Below, one piece after another: positions 1-8,605 of a DNA stretch of 24,919 nucleotides (positions within the stretch are counted from its first letter, which is position 1; each line of letters begins with the position of its first letter). This DNA is from Perkinsus olseni (Eukaryota > Perkinsozoa > Perkinsida > Perkinsidae), in NCBI GenBank assembly GCA_013115135.1, contig JABANP010000650.1:1-24919 (forward strand), written 5' to 3'. Under the pieces are notes generated by a model. The model had not been told where the DNA came from and made no database searches. It saw nothing but the letters and a program-made list of their open reading frames with translations. Both the position numbers and the translations under genes were made by a program.

Positions 1-79
1 TGTTATAATGCAAACCTTCATTATTTGGATAGCCTCTGTCATCTGTTTGATGATTCACATACCGCAAGTGTACGGAGCG
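1..79 (+). repeat. Signal-peptide segment, near-identical copy of 13536-13614
   Basis: Positions 1-79 match 13536-13614 with a single mismatch (32 G versus 13567 C, Ala to Pro in the signal peptide). The match begins at the first base of the window, so it may extend further left. It ends abruptly just after the predicted signal cleavage region. The two genes are otherwise strongly diverged. Confidence 0.95.
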
Positions 80-759
80 GCAGCCTCCCGTCGTCGGCTG
101 GGAAAACGGAGGGCACTGATGCCTGTCCCTGATACTCCCATGGCCAAGAAACAGAACACAGTCGTTGAGGTAACCCACGTTCTTCTGAAAGTATTGAAAC
201 GATGTTGTTGTTAGGGAAGTCAGTGCACAGCCGCCGAGGAGACAAAAAGGTTCGTCTCCGAGGGAGTTGAGACTCGCATGCAAATGTGTCGGATGGTGCT
301 TACTAACACTTCTCGCCTCGCTTTTACCACTACCACCGATACGGACTTATTGGAAGGAAAAAAGACAGTCAGGCTTCCACGGGTCTCTGTTTTCACCTGT
401 GATAAGAACCAATACATGATGTAAGTGAGCTGCCGATGGCGACACTATTGCAGCGGTGCGGGGTCGCTCTGAGTCTTTTCACGTGAGCGTCCTATTTTCT
501 TGCATCTTCTCCGCTTTCTTTCAGTAAAAATGGTGGTCTTAAACGCGTTAAGGTGGGGAGAGATTTCAAAAATGTTGAACTGCCGGATCCAATGGCGGCC
601 TTTCACGCTGCAACCCTCAATATGACGTGCATGGACACCTTCTATACGCTGCAGAAGAACATACTGTCCTTACCCTCTGGGAGAGAGTTCTTGCCAAAGG
701 ACATGTGCAATACGATTAAAATGCATGTCTGTAATACGTATGAACAAGCTGTGGTCTGA
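8..759 (+). CDS. Small secreted protein, family member A (three exons)
   Basis: Seen: exons 8-169, 215-420 and 525-759 join to 603 nt, or 200 residues. Intron 1 (170-214, 45 nt, phase 0) and intron 2 (421-524, GTAAGT donor, pyrimidine-rich TTTCTTTCAG acceptor, phase 2) are GT-AG. Residues 1-23 are a strong hydrophobic signal peptide starting MQTFIIWI. The rest of exon 1 is short, basic and probably disordered (RRRLGKRR). Exon 2 carries three cysteines. Exon 3 carries the family signature, a Cys-x-Asp-x-Phe core followed by two spaced cysteines. The splice model is supported by member B, which has the same two intron positions and phases, and by alignment of exon 3 with members B and C. Known family: I recognise none. 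Inference: secreted or vesicle-targeted protein, possibly a host-facing effector. The promoter lies outside the window. Without splicing, the frame stops at the TAG that ends intron 1. Confidence 0.75.
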
Positions 760-1279
760 GCTAACATGGCGGATGCGGAGGATGAGGCGTCTACGGAAAT
801 TGGATAAGTTTTTTTCGATGTGATGCTGGCGAGAATGATGTTGCACATGATTTTTATGAGATGTCTGTGAGAGAGCCGGTGTGTTGTTGCAGGGTCTTGT
901 TGAGGGGAGGACGTACCCACGGCAAGAGTGTCAATGCAGAATGTGTTGTTCTCCGATATCCTTCCTCGACGGTCTTAAACAACTCACCCCAAGATTCAGC
1001 GCGGAAGAGCGTAGCCACTCCGACCGGCAAATTCTTCCACTCCAAGGAATCGTCCGTACTCCGCAGTCTACGAGAATGCTCCATCACGAACCGCTAGCAG
1101 TTTCAGTCGTCGAGGTTTCGCGCTCTCACTTCCCCAGGAAGTGCCTCTCATTTATTACCCACTTGAGTACAACCATCTATATGGCTCCATGGAACCTGAC
1201 TCAGAATGTGGCTGTCACACTCAGTGTGTAGAGTACCGAAACAATGCTTGCTTTCTCAGTAGCTTCGAGCGGCCTTTGC

Positions 1280-1294
1280 CTACGCGCCGCGTAG
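1280..1294. repeat. Odd palindrome, 7+1+7
   Basis: Perfect inverted repeat CTACGCG / CGCGTAG separated by one C. One of the set described in the findings. Confidence 0.9.
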
Positions 1295-1312
1295 TACGCG
1301 GTGATACCTTGG

Positions 1313-1397
1313 TTCCTGCTCTAAGGCTTCGACTGACTTCTTTTGCACGTGATGACGTGATGACTAATTCATGTATTGCTCGTTATTAAGGAACGTT
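1313..1397 (+). repeat. Dispersed repeat, copy 1 (28-base segment plus 44-base segment)
   Basis: Positions 1354-1397 are identical over 44 bases to 8430-8473. The neighbouring 1313-1340 matches 8402-8429 at 27 of 28 bases, but in the opposite orientation. Here 13 bases separate the two segments; in the other copy they abut. Origin unknown; it may be part of a short non-autonomous element. Confidence 0.9.
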
Positions 1398-2171
1398 CAA
1401 ACTGAATCTGATACGTTGGTTCATGTTGACGCAGAAACGAGCGAATGGTAGCTTCGGATAAGGGAACAGCTTCTTGTTGTGGCAAAAGGTTCCGGGAACC
1501 CACAGATGCCCAGCCAGTACCCGGATCATGTCAAGTGCAAGTATAAGCAGAAGTGGTCACCAGCTGGTGGTGGGCAGGCATGATGATGGTATTTTTTCAA
1601 GTTAATGCCGAATGCGCGGAGTGGGCATATTTGGGTTTTCGAGCAGAGACGGGATGTGGATCGAATCCACCATTCACTGGATCGCCTTGTCGAAATCAGC
1701 CGTCTTCCAGGGCGCTGATCGGTCACGCGGTCCCAGTGGTGGCGGGAGAAAAAATTGCGGATGGAGTATGATATGTGAGTAAACAGCTCGAAAGCCTCTT
1801 GAAAATGAGTACGGGTCACTCTGAGCGCTTCATGGGAGCGCTCTGAGGAGAGTGCTCAGCGCTCAGTACGTTCCCCATGAGCGATCCCGCATCAGAAGGC
1901 TTGTACCTCCCTCAGTGTAAGACACGTGCGAAGAACCAGTTCAAGGCCCTGGAACCACAATGTGTGACACGCTGTTGCCAACACTTCGCGGGCGGGTCAC
2001 ATACCATGCGACACATAGTAGGTGTTAAAGCTCAGTACTGCGCCTCCATGCTGTTTGCTAACTTTTGGCACACAAGACCAAGGTGAATAGAAGTTTGTGT
2101 TTACCTTCAAAGGTAACAAAGGGATAGATAGAAGGCAAAAGTCTGAAAGGTGTCATCAATAATATTCCTCC

Positions 2172-2219
2172 AGCCTTCAGTTGAGTGATAACACTCCCGA
2201 AGTATCACACCTGAAGGCT
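2172..2219. repeat. Interrupted hairpin
   Basis: AGCCTTCAG (2172-2180) pairs with CTGAAGGCT (2211-2219). Inside it GTGATA (2185-2190) pairs with TATCAC (2203-2208). A 9-bp and a 6-bp stem, a small internal loop and a 12-base loop would form one stem-loop. No gene end adjoins it closely, so its role is unknown. Confidence 0.6.
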
Positions 2220-2413
2220 CTAGCAGGTGGCGCTACTTGATAGCACCCGGCGTACACGAAGTAAAAGAATTGACCATGTTCTACGTCTCACACCGCAGGA
2301 GAAGTTATGATAACAATACAAATGACCGAGGCGACACTTGACAGCAGGATTGTTCTTGCCATAGACGCTCGAAGGACCAAATAGAAGCAGTTGACCCTAG
2401 CAGAAGGCGGAGT

Positions 2414-2868
2414 TCACAAGGGAGTTGGTCCTGAGAAGCCGTAACGGCTAGTTCCCCCTTTCCAGTACATCGAAACGATTTTACTATCCTTAATGAAGAT
2501 TAGCTCCTTTAGAGTCAATCTAGGATTCATCAGCTCCTTGAAGTCATCACGATACGCATCTGGAATCTCCTGGACCGAACGAAGAAATAGGTCGTCGAGG
2601 GAGGAGAGCCCTCCAATCCCTATGGAGTACGAAGCGAGGAACTCAGCGTCCTCAGCGCCGGGCTTCTTCAATGTGAACTTCACCCTACATGCTCCTCTGC
2701 GGTTCAACCTGAAGTCTAGGGCCACGACCGGCGCGAAGTCCGTGCTGTTGCTCAAGAAGTCGTAGTGGCCGTAGAGGCATCCCGAACATATTTGCCCTTG
2801 GGCGAAATGCAGGATGCTAAGTAGGCTGGCACTGCCAGCCTGGCAGCGATGAGTAGAATATTGGGCAT
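2414..2868 (-). pseudogene. Probable secreted-protein gene with one frame break after the signal peptide
   Basis: Reading leftward, an ATG at 2868 opens a frame starting MPNILLIAARLAVPAYLASC, a good signal peptide, but this frame stops after about 38 residues. A second frame, open from 2959 down to 2414, carries the body of a protein (ALDFRLNRRGACRVKFTLKK, then acidic and Leu-rich sequence, ending SRYGFSGPTPL). That second frame has no ATG in its first 160 or so codons, so it cannot start itself. The simplest reading is one gene whose two parts are now out of phase near 2790-2800, by a one-base change, an assembly error or an unusual intron. An odd palindrome (2825-2839) lies inside the signal-peptide codons. 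I recognise no family. The alternative is that 2414-2959 is a 3' exon of an upstream gene. Confidence 0.5.
2825..2839. repeat. Odd palindrome, 7+1+7
   Basis: GCTGGCA, C, TGCCAGC. It lies in the signal-peptide region of the minus-strand frame. Confidence 0.9.
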
Positions 2869-3556
2869 AGCCTGTGTGAAATGTAGCTTGGATAGAACAA
2901 GCCTGATTCCCTCGAGAAGCACATAGCTCGGTCAAAATCCCATAGCAATATCCCAACACTACACTGAGATAAAGTACGAGCGTCCGCTAGACAACTCCTT
3001 GTTCCAGTAACAGAGCTAACGGAGACATGTGAACAACTCCTTTACGTAACCTTCCGGCCGCTCATGATTACTTGACGATAGGAGAAGCAGGTAAGAGAGA
3101 CGGTTTGGTGCAGGGGGAAGGGAAAGTAAAGTTTTCTTCCTAAGTTGACTGTTATCGTTCCCGGCATGTGACGACACAAGGAGTGGAATGTAAACCTCTA
3201 TCCTGATACCGTTACGTTTCTAAGCTTTTCTTGCCGGCACGCAAGTACAAGGCGGGGCGAAGTGAAATGGGAAGTGGTATTGGGGTCACGCGGAGGCACA
3301 ATGTGCAACCGAAGGAGATACAAAGTCCAATAATAATCAATGAGGTCACCATGTAGGGGTAGCAAAATCGCCGTTGTATCACCACACCTGCGTTACCGTG
3401 TCACTACTAGCAATAATCGACCGGATGCTCCCATCGGTGTGAGTTTCAATGGATGTACAAACGTGATAGGGGAGACAGGAAATCGGTGGTGACACGATGT
3501 GGCGGAATGTGACACGAGCCGGTTCACAAGTTTTGCGGTTGCGCACCGTTTTTCGC

Positions 3557-3571
3557 ACTGTAAGTTACAGT
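3557..3571. repeat. Odd palindrome, 7+1+7
   Basis: ACTGTAA, G, TTACAGT. The flanking GCACTGT / ACAGTGC pair allows an alternative larger hairpin. Confidence 0.9.
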
Positions 3572-4273
3572 CTGTAACAGTGCACGCAATACTACTATAT
3601 GAGGCTAGAGTCTCAGGTCCAAACTTGATATAGGACAAGGTTACCTCTGCACGTGCAACACGGGTGCAATGTCCGGTACTGCAAGCAGAACAGAAAATCG
3701 TGGCACACTGTCACTGATAGTGCCAGTATGAAAATTCACAGCCTTTCACGACAGACGGTTTTACGAACCAGAGCCAAGCTAGTACGATCGATACAGTTCA
3801 GCCCGAGTAAACATTGCTTCCTGAACAATAAGATCAGATACTGAACGACTCCTTGCTAACACGCAGATTCTCGCGTCATCGGCTCGCTGTCAATCAACAA
3901 ACGATGCCACCTGTTCGTTGGCGTTGGTCGATGGCCTCGATATATGCGAGCTACTCCTAAGGTGGTACGAGCGATTGAAGAGAACTCATTCTGTTTCCTT
4001 GATGAGCAGCATATAGGCGTGTTGTTCTATTGCTGCAATGGTCTATAGCGGGACAGCTGGGACACTGTCTCCCGGAGAAATCCCTCTGTCTCCCAGCCCT
4101 CTCAAGCATTCTCACATGGAAGGTACTGGCACCCCAATTGAAGGATTTCGTTTGCTCATCACCGCGCCACCGCGCTCCACGCTTGGGGCACTTGTTGACG
4201 TCGTCGTACCGATTCTGCGCCAAGCATGAACGTCATGCCATGAAGTCCTCTGCTAGAGTCAGTCCGTTGAAAG

Positions 4274-4310
4274 GCGGGCGCTCGCTGTTAAGTTAACAGC
4301 GAGCGCCCGC
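4274..4310. repeat. Long odd palindrome, 18+1+18, perfect
   Basis: The 18 bases at 4274-4291 are the exact reverse complement of 4293-4310, with a single G at 4292 between. This is the longest of the set. No poly-T tract follows and no gene ends nearby, so I do not read it as a terminator. Confidence 0.95.
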
Positions 4311-4536
4311 TTTAACAGTGTTAACCTGGCTTCGCTATGTACTTGCGTATCACTATGAGTTGTGAAGCGACAAATGAATGATTCTCTTTGGATCGCCGAG
4401 GTTTGGTCGGTTTGCCAAGGTTTGAAACTTCCAGGCTTATGGGATTGCTTCTGATACCACGGAATCACTATCAGTCATTACCCTCCGAGATCAATCATGG
4501 TAAAATACTCGCTTCGACCTTGGTCGCTGAGCGTCG

Positions 4537-4551
4537 ACGACGCTGCGTCGT
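4537..4551. repeat. Odd palindrome, 7+1+7
   Basis: ACGACGC, T, GCGTCGT. Flanked by further GCGTCG copies, so the repeat may have been extended more than once. Confidence 0.85.
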
Positions 4552-5028
4552 TGAAAACGACTCGTTATGTCATTCCCAATGTCACCTCCCTAATGGTATG
4601 GAACTGTTAGGCTCAGCACCTCTCATGGTATACGTAGTAAACTGTACTATGGTCATGCTGTCGATCGCCTTCTGTCAACCCTTTCGGTTAATACATTCCA
4701 CGGTCTTCCAGATTAACAACTGGAAACACTGATCCAGACTAATAGTAATAACAGTATCAATAACCACGATGATAGCGAATACCCACTCTCTACCACGATA
4801 TATAGCGACGTAGGTGGTAGATGATAACCACCGATGTAATACGTAATCACAGCTTTACTTAATGATTAATGATTGAATCCACAGCTAGCGTACTAGCGTC
4901 AAGATTATTAAGCCACCCACAGAGTGTCCCGAGGGCATCAGAATGGGGGCCAAAGGAGACAATCTACACAATTGTCGAGACTTCATCATTTATGTCCTTT
5001 TGGGACGCAACAATGCTGCCCAGCATCA

Positions 5029-5054
5029 CCTCCCTAATGCCATTAGAAGGGAGG
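5029..5054. repeat. Decayed odd palindrome, 11+1+11 with a 3-base insertion
   Basis: The left arm 5029-5039 and centre C 5040 are followed by the right arm CATTAG (5041-5046) and GGAGG (5050-5054). Three extra bases (5047-5049) interrupt the arm. It looks like an older member of the set. Confidence 0.7.
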
Positions 5055-5072
5055 TTCTAATGCCATCAGGCC

Positions 5073-5095
5073 ACCAGAACTTCTGGTCCAGAAGT
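5073..5095. repeat. Two chained odd palindromes (7+1+7 and 8+1+8)
   Basis: 5073-5087 is ACCAGAA, C, TTCTGGT. 5079-5095 is ACTTCTGG, T, CCAGAAGT. The right arm of the first is the left arm of the second, giving the order arm, inverted arm, arm. Confidence 0.9.
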
Positions 5096-5257
5096 CGGGT
5101 CATCAGTTACTGTTCCCCCTGCGGAGTCTGCCGACTCTAAGCTGATAAGCTTCCCGCGTCATTTGTCGACTATCATCGACACACCTGGAGTGACTGGCAG
5201 GCGCGATTGGAAGAACTTCCTGAAGCCGCGAGCTACCTAGCCTAGGATCGACTTAGT

Positions 5258-5311
5258 AGCGGAAAGTTTCCGCTGGAAACTATGGTGCGCTCCGAGGCAG
5301 TGCCTCGGAGC
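5258..5311. repeat. Odd palindromes 8+1+8 and 11+1+11
   Basis: 5258-5274 is AGCGGAAA, G, TTTCCGCT. It overlaps a 7+3+7 repeat, AGTTTCC / GGAAACT, at 5264-5280. 5289-5311 is an 11-base arm GCTCCGAGGCA, a central G at 5300 and the exact reverse complement. Confidence 0.93.
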
Positions 5312-5349
5312 ACCCAGGCACCCATCTCATCGAGCGGGAATTGAGCGCA

Positions 5350-5374
5350 CCCATCTCAGTGCCACTGAGATGGG
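5350..5374. repeat. Odd palindrome, 12+1+12
   Basis: CCCATCTCAGTG (5350-5361), C, then its exact reverse complement (5363-5374). The left arm is also part of a direct repeat: GCACCCATCTCA occurs near 5318 and again near 5347. The right arm runs into the transposase remnant. Confidence 0.93.
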
Positions 5375-6046
5375 AGAAGATCCTCAGGCGCCTGCTTGCC
5401 ATTATGTTGCACTTGGCAACAAGAGGTCTACCCTATCGAGGGTCTTGGAAATGATTGGGACCGTGAGCAACGGGAACTTCCTCGGGACGGCTGAGCTTCT
5501 GTCAAGTTTGATGAGCCGATGAGGCGGCATCTCGAGAAGGCCAAGACAATGCAGTCAATTGGAAGCTCTTCCGGTGGTCAACCTCATTACCTTTCATGGG
5601 ATGTCCAGAACAAGTTGATACAACTAATAGCGAGCAGGACATTGAGGCACATTTTGCAAGAAAGGGAGGAAGCGAGGTATAGGCAGTCAATGATGGACTT
5701 AGAGCGGCCCGAATACTTGGGTCTTCCTCGATACAGTATGGATCATACTCCCGCTTTGCTCAAGGTACCTCAGTGTGAAGCTGGATTCTACACCAGATCA
5801 TCTGATCCAGATGGATCTCATGTTGAGCAAACTGTGTTTATGCTGAGATATGTAAACGCAAGCAGTAATGATCCCGCGGCAGCGTATGAGATTGAAGAAA
5901 GATTCGTTCGCTTCGGCGTCACTCACGACAAGTCTGCGAAGGGACTAGTAGCTAGTCTCGAAATGGAGTACCTAGTATCGTACAGCGGGACAATCAGCTG
6001 GCTTTGTACAGCCCATGTGGGCCACATACGCTATGCTTACTGCTGA
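5368..6046 (+). pseudogene. Decayed hAT-type transposase fragment (DUF4371 / ZMYM1-like)
   Basis: Three reading frames carry consecutive pieces of one protein. Frame 1 (about 5368-5448) reads WEKILRRLLAIM, then LATRGLPYRGS. Frame 3 (about 5442-5510) reads SNGNFLGTAELLSS. Frame 2 (about 5501-6046) reads KFDEPMRRHLEKAK, then SWDVQNKLIQLIASRTLRHI, FMLRYVN and EERFVRF. This order (W..IL.RL, LA.RGL.FRGS, GNF..L.ELL, L...Q..LI..I...IL, LRYV, E.F..F) is what I know from the DUF4371 part of hAT-like transposases and ZMYM1-type proteins. Two frameshifts are therefore needed, and the fragment stops before the catalytic C-terminal half and the dimerisation domain. The expected SIM-DET acidic motif is poorly kept. 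It is a dead N-terminal fragment; no terminal inverted repeats could be placed. Confidence 0.75.
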
Positions 6047-6428
6047 ATGATACAGTCGATTCCACTATCTGTGGCAGTATTTTTTTCTTCTTTCTCCGGA
6101 GCATCCATGCCGGCCATATGCCTGGACTAGGCTGGCGGCTCTGGTTCGTACTTCTAGGCCTCATGCGCGGTACCCCATATCTACACGGGTTCATACATTT
6201 ATTGAGAGGATGCTGCGAGGGCCTGTCGAGGGAACGAATTGAGGTAAGTGGGTAATGTGCACCCCAAGAGATGTGGCGTTCATCGCACAGTCTTGCGCGT
6301 CGGTTCGCGCTCAACTGAGAATGGACATAGTCGTGGAGTGATGACCAGCGGAGACAAGAAATGTTTCCATTTCATGTTTCTCGTCAGACTTTGTACGTGG
6401 CATCATTGGGACCACGCATGAGACTCGT

Positions 6429-6519
6429 CTGCAGAAGCCCAAGCATCTTCGAGCAGCCGACCCCACCCGATAGTATCAGTTCGACCTTAGCGCCTCTCAT
6501 AGTGCTGCTTCATGAGTCA
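6429..6519 (+). repeat. Dispersed repeat, related to 12061-12152
   Basis: Both copies start CTGCAGA, share AGCAGCCGACCCCA, then a GTAT core, GCCTCT, ATAGTGC and CATGAGTCA in the same order and nearly the same spacing. They are diverged elsewhere. The direct orientation suggests an old repeat family; type unknown. Confidence 0.7.
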
Positions 6520-6724
6520 TGATACAATTCGAATAATATTGTAGTCATTTGCTGACTATTCTAATCGCAAATTGCGTCAAGTCGCCGAGTCGGCGCGAGT
6601 CGGTGCTCTGCGTGACTAACTCACTCGCTCGAATGCCGACAACAGGCAAAGCACTGTCATGTACTCGCTACCAAATTCAACACAACGTTAGGGCTGTTAC
6701 AGCTTCCGACTTCGAATGACCCTG

Positions 6725-6741
6725 GTTCTAGGGCCTAGAAC
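6725..6741. repeat. Odd palindrome, 8+1+8
   Basis: GTTCTAGG, G, CCTAGAAC. Confidence 0.92.
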
Positions 6742-6800
6742 GGCGACCCTTCCAGGTCAGATATCCAACGTGCACGTCGCAAGTTTCAGCTGTTGAATCG

Positions 6801-6822
6801 TTTCGGCAGCCGAAATTCGGCT
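6801..6822. repeat. Two chained odd palindromes (7+1+7 each)
   Basis: 6801-6815 is TTTCGGC, A, GCCGAAA. 6808-6822 is AGCCGAA, A, TTCGGCT. The shared middle arm gives the order arm, inverted arm, arm. Confidence 0.92.
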
Positions 6823-6849
6823 CAGAAGGTTACCATTACGGTTACCCTT

Positions 6850-6975
6850 CTACACCTTTTCCCGAGCAAAAAAAGTTTTTTTCGTGTGATTTAAACCATT
6901 TTGATAGCGATTTAGCGAGTGTCATGGGAATTAAAGAATTGTCAAACCAAATTCGTTTTGTCACCCAAATTAAAT
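6850..6975 (+). repeat. Left arm of an inverted repeat flanking the LINE fragment
   Basis: The outer end CTACACCTTTTCCCGAGC (6850 on) matches the reverse complement of 8588-8605 at all but one base. TGTCACCCAAATTAAAT (6959-6975) matches the reverse complement of 8512-8528 at 16 of 17. Between them the match is patchy and AT-rich. A perfect A7-G-T7 (6868-6882) lies inside. It may be the arm of an old TIR element or one of two oppositely inserted copies. Confidence 0.65.
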
Positions 6976-7215
6976 TTATGAGCAAATGCGATTTAACACG
7001 TGCCATTCTATTTAAATAGATTTTGATCCAACTTCGATATCTAAATCATTCTGCTACTGCGACCTCCTTCCTGCAACTTGAACGCATACCCTGAGCTCGT
7101 GGAACACGGGAGAGCTCTAAAGCTGTCGCTTCTTGTCAACGAGAACCATACTTCAATGATTCGAATTGGAGGAGCGCTGCCACGTACGAGATGCCGGAGC
7201 TGCTCTATGAATTAC

Positions 7216-7232
7216 ACTGTAATTATTACAGT
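7216..7232. repeat. Odd palindrome, 8+1+8
   Basis: ACTGTAAT, T, ATTACAGT. Confidence 0.92.
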
Positions 7233-7362
7233 ATATACCATATCGCATGTTACCCTCAGCGAATGTTGTGCCTTAGAAGGCTGACGCCAGAAAATTGGCG
7301 TTGATCATATTGAGGCAAAAACTACGCTATGAAAACGATGAGGCACGCAATGAATAACGAGG

Positions 7363-8241
7363 ATGCGCGCAGCTTCGCGCGCTCCCTTCAATTTGACAAC
7401 TCCTGCAGAATATTCATTCAGCGTCAAGACCGGCGCTGCTTTGGTCGTTTATCGTGAGGGCGTAGAGGTCTACTCCAATTTCTGGAAGCTCTCCCCTTAC
7501 GCTACTATTACGGATTGCGAACTCCTAGGAGTTCTGGAAGCAGTCCGCTGGATTGTCTCGACAGCGGGTGACGAGGCCTGGGAGATCTTCACGGACTCTC
7601 AGGCGGTCCTCAAGATCCTGTCGTCCCGATCATCCACGGCCCGGTGGGATAAGGCGAGACAGATCTATCTGTCATTGTCTGAAATCCCTGGTAGGGTATC
7701 CCTTCGATGGGTACCGGGGCACAGTTCCATCAGTGCCAACGAACGGGCCGATGAGCTGGCAGCCAAGGGTGCCTCCATGAGGGAAGTCTCTGCGGAGACG
7801 GAAATCAGTGTGAGGACTCTTCGGCGGTATCAAGGAGAAGCTGGCCGTCTGTCACTGCGCAAGTGGTGGTCAGACAAGAGAGCCAGCCTGGGCACTTCTG
7901 TCAACGACTTATTTTACTGCGCTTCACACGCTCGTTTGTGGATCCGCGGGGAAGTCACGGCAGCTAGCAGTGCCGTTGTATTCGGAAGGGCCCCAACCCC
8001 AGCCCATCTCTATAGATGCGGGGTGGTCAACTCGCCAGAGTGTGACTGTGGGGCGCCGGTGGGGAACACGCGGCACTACCTCCTCTCCTGTCCGCTCCTG
8101 GAGCAGGCTAGGAATAGGGTCAAAGGTGGTGTCCCCTACCATTTATATAAACTAATTGTTGATTTGAAGCGACGCAAGTCCTTCAATCAACTTTGTTCGG
8201 CCCTCATGCAGTATCTCGATGCTCGCAGGGGCTTATTGTAG
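7363..8241 (+). mobile_element. 5'-truncated non-LTR retrotransposon: RNase H and zinc-knuckle C-terminus
   Basis: An open frame of 292 residues. Residues about 20-140 are an RNase H fold: Glu in CELLGVLEAV, Asp in FTDSQAVLKIL, and WVPGHSSISANERADELAAK with the catalytic His and final Asp. The first catalytic Asp, normally in a TDGS motif before GAALVVY, is not present; the sequence there is EYSFSVKTGAALVVY. Residues about 220-250 carry CDCG, then H, then C (a CCHC-like knuckle) followed by a conserved Arg, as at the C-terminus of LINEs that have RNase H (I, R1 and relatives). A stop lies in frame just upstream at 7351 and no reverse transcriptase is present, so this is a dead 3' fragment. 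About 70 bases past the stop is an A-rich TAATAATAA tail (8312-8330), typical of a LINE 3' end. Codon and GC use are higher than in the flanks. Confidence 0.88.
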
Positions 8242-8401
8242 TGCCGGGTAGGCACAACTTTTGGTTTTCCGCCTCTGTTTTGTACGAGGCCCACCATTGA
8301 ATATTTGCTGTAAAAAATAATAATAAATAGCAACAGCTGGAGCAAGCGTCGGAGGACTGGCGACTGGGACGGTGACCGCGAGGATGGAGGAAGATGCAGA
8401 T

Positions 8402-8473
8402 GAAGTCGGTCGAAGCCTTAGAGCAGGAAGACGTGATGACTAATTCATGTATTGCTCGTTATTAAGGAACGTT
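8402..8473 (+). repeat. Dispersed repeat, copy 2 (28-base segment inverted relative to copy 1)
   Basis: 8430-8473 is identical to 1354-1397. 8402-8429 is the reverse complement of 1313-1340 at 27 of 28 bases and directly abuts the 44-base segment. Confidence 0.92.
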
Positions 8474-8511
8474 TCAATCTGCAGAATATTTCAAATTGAA
8501 TGGAAACTGAG

Positions 8512-8605
8512 ATTTAATTTGCGTGACAGAGTCTTTTAAATTCGGTTTCCCATACTCTTTTAAATCAAATGATAAAACATTTTATTCGCTCGGGAGAAGG
8601 TGTAG
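8512..8605 (-). repeat. Right arm of the inverted repeat flanking the LINE fragment
   Basis: Reverse complement of parts of 6850-6975 (see that entry). Together the arms enclose about 1.5 kb with the LINE remnant and the second dispersed-repeat copy. Confidence 0.65.

Larger units (their letters stand above)
760..2413. other. Gene-poor stretch between member A and the minus-strand gene
   Basis: I see no convincing gene. There are several short open frames on both strands with no domain or splice support. One minus-strand frame at 854-1084 (76 residues from its first ATG, starting MEHSRRLRST) has protein-like composition, but no homology I can name and no signal peptide. The stretch also holds a one-base-centre palindrome at 1280-1294, a dispersed repeat at 1313-1397, clustered GAGCGCT-type inverted repeats at about 1820-1885, and a hairpin at 2172-2219. 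Confidence 0.6.
2869..5367. other. Gene-free stretch rich in inverted repeats
   Basis: No open frame here has domain, signal-peptide or splice support. The right-hand part (4270-5374) contains the densest group of one-base-centre palindromes in the window, listed separately. A further palindrome lies at 3557-3571 inside a larger stem (GCACTGT at 3555 pairing with ACAGTGC near 3577). Confidence 0.65.
6047..6849. other. Gene-free stretch with dispersed repeat and palindromes
   Basis: No supported gene. It contains a 91-base dispersed repeat (6429-6519), a 6+1+6 palindrome at 6583-6595 (CGCCGA, G, TCGGCG), one at 6725-6741, and a chained pair at 6801-6822. Confidence 0.6.

Noticed and set aside
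1655..1675. GGATCGAATCC resembles a tRNA B box / T-arm
   Set aside because: The stem around it has only four proper pairs with a seven-base loop, and there is no matching A box, anticodon arm or acceptor stem at the right distances.
4274..4310. Transcription terminator
   Set aside because: No adjacent gene end and no T tract; the genome is eukaryotic, so intrinsic terminators are not expected.
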